The notes under the pieces were generated by a model. That model did not search any database, was not told where the DNA came from, and saw only the letters and a program-made list of their open reading frames with translations. A DNA stretch of 64,000 nucleotides from Monosiga brevicollis MX1 (lineage: Eukaryota > Opisthokonta > Choanoflagellata > Craspedida > Salpingoecidae): positions 56,300 to 120,299 of the forward strand of contig NW_001865051.1 in assembly GCF_000002865.3 (NCBI RefSeq), given 5' to 3'. Shown piece by piece: positions 12,359 through 21,738 of the stretch. Position 1 is the stretch's first letter. Each line of letters opens with the position of its first letter. Position numbers and translations under genes: made by a program.

Positions 12359-14575
12359 CTAATTCTGGTCCACGACAGCGTCCGTGCGCTCGAGTGTGTA
12401 CAAGTAGGCTTTGATACCGCCCACGTTACACTGGCGGCGGTCCAGCTGCTGCCAGTTGGTGGAGGTAGTCAGATGCATCTCCATGCACTTGCGCATCATC
12501 GTGAGCAGATAGGCTCGACCCCCAGGACGAACCACCCGTGCCCACTCCACCAACAACAACGGATATAGCTTTCGCATCAAACGGGGCTTGCTACAGCGCT
12601 TTCCCCAAGGCATGTCACAAACCACCCGGTCGACGGCGCCCACACCTGCCACAACGCCAACAAAAGTATGCCATCGCCAAATTAGATGCATGCCCAAGCC
12701 CCTTGTCCCTCGAGCACCATTCATGACTTACCCAAGGGCAGGTGACGAGCTGACGCGTAAAAGGACAGGATACGAGCTTGGGCAGAGGGAGGCAGGCAGG
12801 CGTTGACGTTGGCTTTGCCAGTTGCGAGGCTTTCCCGATCAATGTCGGAGTTTAAGAATGTCACATCGGGAAACTCGGTCACTGTTTCCACGGCAATGGT
12901 CATGGCACCACACATGGGATCCAAGCACACTTCATTGGGCCAAGGTCGAGCAATCCGCCCCAGGCCAGCTGCTACACTGGTTTGCAGGGATGAATAGCCT
13001 TGCTCCGTCCTAAACATCCAGAAGAACGAGACCTCTGCATCAGTCTGGTCAAGCCAAAAGCAAGCCGTACCCATCCCAGAGACTCGCACCTGTGTCGGTC
13101 AACAATTTCCTCCCCAGAGCGCACCGTGATGCCAAACACTGCTGAAAAGGGCATGTTTAGCAAAACAGCATGCACCTGTGTACTCGCAATGCAAACCCGG
13201 CATTGTCATGAGCGCGCAGAGTGGTGTCTTGAAAAGCCCCAACGACAACAAAAAAAAAATCATAATAATCATTTCCCAGCACCTGGACCTGGCGTCAATC
13301 ATGGACATACCGGGAGATGAAAGCGCATGAGATCAACCTGCCAGCCGGTTCTGCCAATGGGCGCGACACGTTAGCAGCATGAGTGAAATGCACACAAGCA
13401 GGAAGCAGCCAGCCAGAAGAAAGGGAGAAGGGGCACGCACAAGGCTTGAAGCGCGTTGCCTGCGCAAGACTCCACGTCCATGCAGCGTGCAGGCCACGCG
13501 CCATCCAGGGCCTTTTCGACAGAAAGGCGAAAAAAAACGTTGCGAGCGTCGCTGTGATCGGCGGCGACGCCTGGAGTGGCGGGTGGTATGTAACATTCTG
13601 CTTCGACGTCAAAAGTAGGCTGGGGCAAGTCGGATTGCGTAAAAAGGCTACGCACAGCTTCGTGGGCCAAAGGCAAGGGCATACCAGTCGCCTCTGCATC
13701 GTCCTTGTGCCGGCGCCGAGCGTAGGCTTCTGCCTGGGCTGCAGACAATGCCCAGCGCCCATGACCAGAGGAGATCCATGCCTCCACTGCGTCAAGCGCG
13801 TGGCCACCAAGTCCAGCGAGCAAACCGTCGGACACAAGGCGAGGAAAGCCCTCAAAGTTGCGCCGAAAAGCAGAGCGTGGAAAGCTGGCCACAGCCAAGC
13901 ATGCGTGCAGCGAGCGCGGCGTCCTACAAGGAAAAAAAAAAAAAAAAGAAGAAGAAGGCAAAAGAAGGCAAGGTGTCAGAGGAGAAAAGTCTGCATCACT
14001 GGAAGCTGCAAGAAAAGTGGACCCACGTGAGCTGGCGAAGCGTATGTACGGGTGTGCTCGTGATGAAGAGGACCAGGCCTTGAATTGTGAGGTGTGCTGT
14101 TAGCTGTTTACAGGCAGCAAAGACCTCGGCATCCCGGGTTTGGTCGGCAAAAGGGTCGAGGCGCCATGGCCTGGCCAGCTCGCAGAGCTGCTGCGCTAGA
14201 GGATGCTCAAGCACAATGGCTTGCTGCAAAGAGGTTGGGAGGGCGGTTTCATCCACGTGCGCATAGCTATCCCGCCCACTCTCTCGAGCCACGTCTCGTG
14301 CGCGCTCGTCAGCTGCACTGAGCTCGCGTTGCAAGAATGGACCGACAATGCGCGCATCCGTCTACAAACCCGACACCCCAGTTCGCAGACTCACGTCAAA
14401 GGCTTTCAGGTCAAGGCACTAGAAAAGACTCACGAAACTCGACCAGGCCGCGTGTGGTACCTGCACCCGGAGCAAGAGCGCACCTTTTCACAGAGTTCGT
14501 GGATCAAGGCCAACTCCAGGCCGTGACCGAGCACAGCATAGTAGAGTGTCTGGCCCTCGGGAATATCAGCCCACA
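12359..14575 (-). CDS. THUMP-domain RNA guanine-N2 methyltransferase, THUMPD2/3-like
   Basis: Multi-exon minus-strand gene from ATG 14575 (MWADIPEGQTLYYAVLGHGL, the usual family N-terminus) to stop 12359-12361. A THUMP-like part lies around 13870-13560 (LGGHALDAVEAW, then TFDVEAECYI), followed by GRTGWQVDLMRFHLP near 13350. The C-terminal Rossmann methyltransferase has motif I LDPMCGAMTIAVE near 12920, an acidic residue after strand 2 (NSDID) and the catalytic-type motif DMPWGKR near 12615. Animal THUMPD3 with TRMT112 makes m2G in tRNA, and THUMPD2 modifies U6 snRNA. I cannot tell which this is; the PDVTF...D spacing looks slightly more like THUMPD2. Introns carry A-rich runs near 13930 and 13245. 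Exon borders in the middle are approximate. Confidence 0.78.
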
Positions 14576-14740
14576 TAATGCTGACCAGCGGGCAGCAGCA
14601 GAGTCTCAAACTCGGCTAGCACGACGTCACGCCCAGCTTCTACAACCTCATTCTCCGCAAACCCCCAACCGACTACGCTGGCCGCTGATGCCAAGTGCTT
14701 GTCCCAACGACGTCAAAGCGCAGCCGCCGAGCACGCGGTT

Positions 14741-14787
<47 letters not shown>

Positions 14788-15480
14788 TGTGTGTGTGTTA
14801 AAAGCAGTTTTGGTCACATTTGACCGCAATGTCAGAAAAAAGTTTCCGGGTCGCTTCGGGCTCTCGCTTCTTCGCGACAAGCGGGCCGATGGCTCTTTGG
14901 AATCGGCTTGTGTACTCTCCGGACGTGTGGCTCGGCCTGTGGTAGATGAGCTTGTGCAAGTGAGCTGAATTTGTCCGTGTCGGATCAGGAGTATGAGGAT
15001 GATAGGCTCGCTCCTCGCACCTGGGTCGAGAGATCATAAGACGTGGCTGAAGCTTTGTAACCCGACTGCGAGCAAGCCTCGCACTGTGAGCATGCCGCCC
15101 ATGGCGCGACCGTGATCAATGAATCGGATTCTGGAGACTCTGGTCGTTACTCAGGGGCTGTATTGTACCGGTCTCGTCTTCCCCAACGGATGGATTTATC
15201 GCTTGAGTTGGATGTAAAGCACTGACGCGATGTGAATGCTGCATCAGCGAACGCGAGTCAGTGTGATCCACACCAGCAGAACATGGGGCACGACCGTGCA
15301 ACAGAACGATTGAACCTCTACCGCAACGACTCAATTGCAAACAGCAAATATGCAGAGCAGATTCTGGAAATTCAGGTCAGGGTTTCCTCAGAGAAGAAGA
15401 CAGAGTCAGACGAGGGCGCTCACTTGGGAAATATTCAAAGTGTGTGAAATTGAGAATGGTGCTCGCGCCAACTCCCAGGT
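14576..15480. other. Intergenic region with a (GT)n microsatellite
   Basis: The 5' flank of the methyltransferase gene and 3' flank of the secreted-protein gene. A (GT)n tract with one interruption spans about 14743-14798. Short frames here lack any recognisable family. Confidence 0.5.
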
Positions 15481-16335
15481 CTAAACAGAAAAGACCTCCA
15501 GCGCGTAGATGTAGTAAGTGACGGCTGCCCCCGTGGGGCCACTGAGCCAAATGTGCACTGCTGGGGCATCTACATCGTTGTTGTGCGCGGTAAAACGAAA
15601 GGCATAGTGCTCCGCGTTGCCCGTTCCCGCTGCTGAGAGAAGATTGTCAACACTATACCCCGGATTTGTCGCGCCAACAAACGCAAATCCCACAGGAATC
15701 TTGGCGGTGAAACGCACCACCACCGCGTGACCCTCGAGCTTGGGTTGCATTCCGACCACCAGAAACCCCGGATAAGCGCCCGGCTGGATCTGGCCAGTGT
15801 CTTCGTTGAGGGTCTCGTTGGACACGATTTTGAGAACTTGGTTCCCAACCATTAGTGGTGCCGTCCCTTCTTCGACCGCTTCCGGCATGCTCAAGATGTA
15901 GCACACCGACGTGTTTGTGTCGGCTGCGTTGGGCGAGAGCGGGTTGCAAAAGTTCCTGCCGCTGCCATTATGACGGTATGGCCCCACTGTGCTCCGCCAT
16001 TCCCGAGACAGATTGCTAAAGTCCATAACAAAATGAGTCTGGCCATTGGCAAGGCCTCCCAGCACCGCATACGCCAGCGGCACGCTGCCGCCGGCAGCCC
16101 CGCCATGGAGATCGATCAGCAGCTGCTCCACGCCCTCCAGCACGGCCAGACGCGCCAGCACATCCACGCCGTTGATGTACACGCGCGACTCGGCCGTCGC
16201 GCTGATGTGCACGTTGCCGGCATCGTCTGCAGCCACCACGGCATCGTCCGTTGCGCACACGCCACACTCTGACCCCAGCAGCACAAGCAGCGCCAGCAGC
16301 GCAATCAGCCCCATCCACTCGACCCGTGCCGCCAT
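15481..16335 (-). CDS. Orphan secreted or ectodomain protein
   Basis: Single-exon frame of 284 residues from ATG 16335. The first 30 residues are a clear signal peptide (basic MAARVEW, then a long Leu/Ala core, LLGSECGVCA). The mature chain has no second membrane segment. It has potential N-glycosylation sites (NLS, NGS, NTS, NET) and few cysteines, and ends in a beta-rich region (VHIWLSGPTGAAVTYYIYAL). I do not recognise the family. The frame extends 27 codons upstream through a CA-repeat (CVCVCV); I excluded this part because the signal peptide fixes the start. Lack of introns contrasts with most neighbours. Confidence 0.65.
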   Translation of the reverse strand: MAARVEWMGLIALLALLVLLGSECGVCATDDAVVAADDAGNVHISATAESRVYINGVDVLARLAVLEGVEQLLIDLHGGAAGGSVPLAYAVLGGLANGQTHFVMDFSNLSREWRSTVGPYRHNGSGRNFCNPLSPNAADTNTSVCYILSMPEAVEEGTAPLMVGNQVLKIVSNETLNEDTGQIQPGAYPGFLVVGMQPKLEGHAVVVRFTAKIPVGFAFVGATNPGYSVDNLLSAAGTGNAEHYAFRFTAHNNDVDAPAVHIWLSGPTGAAVTYYIYALEVFSV

Positions 16336-16627
16336 GTCACGTCTCCAAGAGCAACTGCCCCGACGCTGCCTTAACGCAGACTCACACACACACACACACA
16401 CACACGCGTGCACCAAGGCTGGAGATCTTACGGGCAGCCCCAGTCACGAGGCGCACATCTCATGCACACACGCCCACCAGCCCCAGAGGAAAATTGAGTC
16501 CCTCCCACCTTTTTGCATGCTTTTGATATTTGTCATGCTTTTTGATATTTGTCATGCTTTTTTTAACGCAGCGGGAACAACAAGAATATAATATAAACAC
16601 CAACTGCACCAACTAAGGTTCCAACGC

Positions 16628-16653
16628 TGAAGCTGCGAGCAAACTTATCACCC
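16628..16653 (-). pseudogene. 26-bp exact copy of part of the last exon of the gene at 18282-21141
   Basis: Bases 16628-16653 are identical, in the same orientation, to 18302-18327, which encode GDKFARSF near the C-terminus of the three-repeat protein. The surrounding sequence diverges at once on the right and after a few bases on the left. It looks like the remnant of a local partial duplication rather than chance, but it is short. Confidence 0.5.
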
Positions 16654-16687
16654 AGGGGGCGCAAAAATTTTATTATGGCAAGCTTGA

Positions 16688-16775
16688 TGGCCCAATGTGA
16701 TGGCTATGGTGGTGATGGCTATGGTGGTGATGGCTATGGTGGTGATGGCTATGGTGGTGATGGCTATGGTGGTGA
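16688..16775. repeat. 15-bp minisatellite (about five to six copies)
   Basis: Tandem copies of GGTGATGGCTATGGT, continuing into degenerate GATGATGGTGGT sequence up to about 16865. The plus frame reads as DGYGG repeats from an ATG at 16675, but it has no other gene features. Confidence 0.85.
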
Positions 16776-17089
16776 TGATGATGGTGGTGGTGGTGCTGTT
16801 GATGATGATGATGGTGCTGATGGCAGTGGTGGTGCTGATGATAATGATGATGTTGCTAATGATGGTGATCCTCGAGAGGGGTGGTGATCCTTCAGAGACG
16901 TTTTGAAGCGTAAAGCCGAAAAGCAATGTGCATCACCTCAGAACGCCATGCAGTAGTCCACATCTTTTTTCCCAGGCGCTGCAGAGCTCGCTCCAATGCC
17001 GCATTTTTCTATTTCGACTTGGCGGAATCAAACAAGCATTCAAGCCCGGAAAACTGAATTCTTCACCATTCTGATCGAAGACAGCAACG

Positions 17090-17634
17090 ATGGCAACCAT
17101 GACCCAATGCAAACGTCAATGCACATGGCTTGTTGTGCTCTGGCTGGCCGTTTTCGTTACACAGGCAACAGCAGACATAATGACACAGTCGTCTCTAACA
17201 GATTTATACAATTCAGATATCAGGTCAACCCAACAGGTTCAGCGCCCTGGACAATGGTCCGGCTACGACGGCTTTGGCTTTCACGAAGGTATGGCACACT
17301 TTTGACTGTCCTGCCGATGGTGCCAAGTTTGAAGGCTGTTTGAAAACATTGATAGACAAAAATGATGGCCATGCCATGCAACGCAGGAACTGTTGCCACT
17401 ACGGATCAAGGTGACTTCCTCTTGCACAATACTCCGTCGGGCGGTGGAGCCGGTCGGACCGTCGTTACCTCAGCTGATGACATGTCTTCGAAGTGGAAGA
17501 ATGTGGGCGAACCAAAGTTGCACGAGTCCTACTCGGTAGGAGATGCCATGCAGGATGAGGCCAGCCATGGCTCGTATAACCTTTTCTCCAACAACTGTAT
17601 GGATACAAGCAAGCGCGTTCATTCACACGACTAA
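17090..17634 (+). CDS. Small secreted protein with a His...Asn-Asn-Cys motif, possible permuted papain-like fold
   Basis: Two exons (17090-17288 and 17387-17634) join as HEG-TVATTDQG to give 148 residues. A signal peptide covers about residues 1-29 (WLVVLWLAVFVTQATA). The mature part has an early histidine (GFGFHEG), a FLLHNTPSGGG segment, SSKWKNVG, YSVGDAM and near the end YNLFSNNCMDTSKRV. A histidine followed by a late NNC resembles circularly permuted NlpC/P60-LRAT-like proteins, in which His and Cys are catalytic. This is fold-level inference from a short motif, and I cannot name the family. No membrane segment follows the signal peptide, so secretion is likely. Confidence 0.6.
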
Positions 17635-17680
17635 GATTTGGCGCCAAGCATCTATAATAGCGTGGTGACTGACTTTTTGA

Positions 17681-17730
<50 letters not shown>

Positions 17731-18281
17731 TGTCCCGTTCCATCCAAGATGAAAAACGGGCGCGTGGTGAGGTTGGCATCTTTACGCCTCAAATCGATCG
17801 TCAAAGTTTCTTTGAGTATTCACTAGCTTAAGCACCTCGAAGCCACGACCTTTCTTACGCGTGAGCGGTGAAGTGTCGCGTTTCCCGACAAGATGTTATT
17901 GTCCATGGTCGCAGCAATGACGAGGATCCTTGCTGAGACACTAGCAGATGGCGTTTGAAATCATAAATCAGATCTGATAATACTAGTAATACTACTACCA
18001 TAGTAAAAAAAAAACCAAAGCTATGTCTGAAACCAGCGCCAGGACGTTCAAAGCTTCCCAAACCACGAAGACGATACATGATGACTGCTACAAAATCATT
18101 CTTGTTTTTATTCATCCTTTGACACGCGCATCCTTCTCATCCCTGTTGAAATAATCCTGTCCGAGTCGAGAATAATAATAATAATACATGTAATAATAAA
18201 AGTAGATCCGATGTAATAAAATGCGAAACAATATTATCACAATTAAATGGGGTTGAAACACAAGGAACACATGTTGCAGGT
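17635..18281. other. Convergent intergenic region with a (GT)n tract
   Basis: A (GT)n microsatellite lies at about 17682-17733 and an AT-rich ATAATAATA stretch near 18171-18200. No gene was seen. Confidence 0.55.
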
Positions 18282-21141
18282 TTACTTCTTGCCAAAGACG
18301 TTGAAGCTGCGAGCAAACTTATCACCCCAGCGATCTACGCTGGCTGCCACAGACTTGATGCCGCCAGAAAAGCCCTTTTCGTTGGCTGGGGTCGCTATAC
18401 CACACACATGGGTTAAGAATAATGAGGGGCTTGATGTTTGCTGTTGCTCAAAACGCGTCTCGCCTGAGAGCAGCACTTACGGATACCAAACATGGCACGC
18501 AGAGCTTGCTTCAGTTGATGGTGGTCATAGACGCCGCTCAGACCCTGATCAAGGTTGACCTTGTACAAAATCTTTTGACCAGCCTTGCCGGCCACGTTGC
18601 TGAGAGCTGGACCATGCTCGTCGTGCTGGATCTGGATTTCTCCAATCACAGCAAAGGTCGCCTGGGCGTTGGACTGGGCAATCACCTCAGCCATGGCATT
18701 TTGCAGGGCCAGCGAGGTATTTTTGCCTCCATTCTCAGCCAGCGTGCGCGCGCGTTCGGCGCGCTTGAAAGGATCACCGCCCTGTGGGAAGACGGTGTTC
18801 CAGTCCACGTCTATTCCAGAAAACAACGATGGTGGGTGAGAGCATGCGCGAGGAAAGTGCAGACACACATGGTCGCGAGGCCACCGATGGCCAATGAATT
18901 CCCTTGTCCGCTTCTGTCCACCTACCGATGCCCACGGGGCGACCCAGGAGCTCGCACAGCTGAGCCTGCGTGTTAATGAGTGCTGTGCCAACAAAGTAGT
19001 TGATCAAGTTGCGCTCTTGCGCCTGGGTCCAAACCTGCGCGGCGTTCACGACTGAGTCTCGCTCAGAAGAACTCTCAACTATGCTTTATTGTGCTCAGGG
19101 GCGCGTGGCCTCGATTGGACGCACCTCGGCATGAGCCATGGCCTCATCGTCACTGAAAGTGCCAGCAAGGCCGTTCAACAGCTGATGTTCAACGACCAGC
19201 ACCAAAGAGCGAGGCCTATCGTACACGATTCGGGTGTGTAAGCGTGAGCGCACTTAATAAGGCGGACGCGGCCAGGGCACTTCGGACAACGAACTGATTC
19301 TGAGTGTGAAGGACTTGACGATCCACAATCTGTTGATTTGCCGAGTCGAGAACCAGCATGCGCTTCTCCTCACTCGTCGAGGTCAGGCGCACCTGTTTAC
19401 CGGAGACATTGTGTCAGGGTCCATGTCAGGAGGCGGGCTGGTTCAGCGGACAAGGCCTTTCCGTTCCCTTCCGTTAAGGTTTGAGCAGGGTTTAAGCAGG
19501 GTTTTTAGAGCAAAACGGGTGGCGGTACACTCACCTCTTGCACAGCCTGAAGAACCAGGTTTTCAGGATGGACACGCTTCAGGCGCTCCAGAGCCCGGAC
19601 CACTGGGGCAGCAAAGTGCTGGCTGCGGATTTCAGCCATTTTGGGATCGGTCGTCGTCTTGGGTTTGTCCAGTACCGAACCCAATATTTTATCCATTCCC
19701 TCGTTCAATTGACGCATGCCGCGCTTGAAGCCCGTATCAGTAGCCATCAGGCGAGCCTAAGAAGAACAGTCCCGATGAGATGTGATAGTGGAGGCGGGTG
19801 AAGGAGAGACAACTGCAATGAGCACACGCAGGAATGAACGCGGAGCAGCCAGCGTCCATTGGGCCAGCGAGCCATACCGTCTCCAAGCGCTTTTCTTGTG
19901 GTAGCGAGTTGAGGATGGCCGTTGCATCCACTGTGATATTGGTTGGGTGGCCAAGGGTTTCACTCAGACGGCGTGTGTGCTCGGGGATAGCGTGAGTGAA
20001 GAGAAGATTCATCAAGCGGCGCTCCTAAAGCGAGATAATGTCAATGTAAGAGTGCGATGTGGAAGGCAAGGACGAACCGCCGTGGCAGGTTGAGCAAGGT
20101 ACCTCGGCAAAAAAGCTAATCTCGAGCATTTGTTGCATGGCCGTCTTGCCGGGGCATCCATGGCGCGTATTGGGCCGGACAAAGATCATGATGGCGCCCT
20201 GGGCAAAGGTGACACCGCTGGCGTCAGCGGGCAAAACCTCCACGCGCTGGACCTGCATGGCAATGTCAGCCTTGACACTACCATCCATGGCAGCCTAAGA
20301 AAACCGCGGAACCCGCAGATGCAGTGCCATGAGCTTCATAAAAGAACCTGCTTGGCATGTGCTAGTTTTTTCTTGGTCTTGCACGTGTGTTTTCCTGCTT
20401 GGCAGGCCGAGGCTCATCATGGGCGCAGCGAAAATCATCCCACCTTCTCAATGGTGTGCACGAGGGTGGCCAGGCAACCCGACTTTTCCTTCAAGAGCTC
20501 TTCAGCCAGGCTTTGACGATTCTACGTTGTTGGCACGAAGGCACAAGCACAGGAGCTGAGTTGAACGTGTGCCGTCACGGTCGAGCCGGGTTTCTGCTGC
20601 CTTGCATGAAAAGGCAACAAACTCAAACGTCAGGCGCCGACAATGGCTCAAGTCTACAAACCTGGGCTGAAGTGCACGGGCCAAGGATGCGGTTGACATC
20701 GATTTGCAGCGGGCAGCCACGGCTGAGACACTCGTTGAGGCGCTGCTGAAGCGCAGGCAGCGTCGAAGCGAGCGCATTGGACACAAAGGCGTGCTCTTTC
20801 TCCGAGGGCGGAACTACTGTGGCGGGCGGACCCATGACATTGGGGATGGCGACCGTCATGGGACCTGGGCCAGTGGCCGAGGAAGCGAGTGATGGGTTGG
20901 GTGACGACATGGACGACGTGGGTGGGGCCGGCAGCACAGCACCAGCTGTGACCAGGCGGAGGCCTCGGCGTGAGTTCAGCAACAGCAAGTGTTGGTGGCG
21001 ATTGGCAAAAAAAAAGAAAAAAAAAAAGACGTTAATATGAATGGGAAGCCTACCGTTTTGAGGAGCATAACTCGGCAGTGCCTCGTTGTTGGCCTCCTCC
21101 ACGCCGTACGGCGGGGGTGGGCGTGGTGGCGGAGCGCTCAT
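18282..21141 (-). CDS. Unrecognised protein built of three tandem repeats
   Basis: Minus-strand gene of about ten exons from ATG 21141 to stop 18282-18284. The N-terminus is Pro-rich (MSAPPPRPPPPYG). After a low-complexity linker come three related units of roughly 130-170 residues. Each begins with a helix and an 'L-x-P-x-x-I-x-V-D' core: RLNECLSRGCPLQIDVNRIL near 20720, RLSETLGHPTNITVDATAIL near 19950 and CELLGRPVGIDVDWNTVF split by an intron near 18940. Each then continues with a helical part and a beta-rich segment: IAMQVQRVEVLPADASGVTF, VLQAVQEVRLTSTSEEKRM and FAVIGEIQIQHDEHGPAL. No signal peptide or membrane segment is seen, so it is probably intracellular. The C-terminus is basic and aromatic (GDKFARSFNVFGKK). 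I know no named family with this pattern. Confidence 0.7.
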
Positions 21142-21738
21142 GTTGGTTGATGAACCTTTGAGGTCTCTGTGCACGCCAAAGCAGCACCGAGTCACAAGCG
21201 TCTATGTGAGAGAGACGTGGCTGCCTATAGTCTCCTCCATCTGCGTTCCAACAACGTCATCCAAGCAAAGGGCACTGACCTGTTCAATGTGCAATTGGGA
21301 CCACAATCCCAGGGTCAGGTCCAGCAGCAGCAGCAACGACGACAACGACGACGGCGACGGCGACGGTGACGGCGACGACGACGACCAGACGAGCAAAACT
21401 TGAAAACGCCACTGACGACACACACTCAGCACAAGCACAAGCAGGGATTTGCTGTGGTGGCACCTGTGCCTCTGAATCTCAGTCGTGGTGTTGTCGTTTC
21501 TCTGAATCCTTACTACTTTGCCTCATTTGTCGCCGCTCAGAGGTTTGGCTTGATGATCCCTCTCTATCTCAACACCTCGCTTAGCCCGTATCTCTGATGA
21601 TCAACAAAAGTCAGAAGAAAAAAAGACACATGCAACGCGCTTGATGCCTTTTATATTTGACAAACACACACGTAACACTCCTGTAGCAAGTTGAAGGGAT
21701 CATCGAATTGGGCAAGGGATTGAAACGTTGCGATGCGG
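21142..21738. other. Intergenic region between two minus-strand genes
   Basis: The 5' flank of the three-repeat gene. It includes a CGACGA-type trinucleotide tract around 21335-21390 that reads as Asp/Arg runs in several frames. No exon is supported. Confidence 0.5.

Larger units (their letters stand above)
16336..17089. other. Intergenic region with microsatellite, minisatellite and a gene fragment
   Basis: It holds a (CA)n tract (about 16383-16406), a repeated TTTGATATTTGTCATGC unit near 16522-16560, the 26-bp match to a neighbouring exon and a 15-bp minisatellite, the last two listed separately. No supported exon was seen. Confidence 0.6.

Noticed and set aside
16675-16887. 70-codon Gly/Asp-rich frame (DGYGG repeats)
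   Set aside because: It is fully explained by the 15-bp minisatellite; no signal peptide, splice context or homology.
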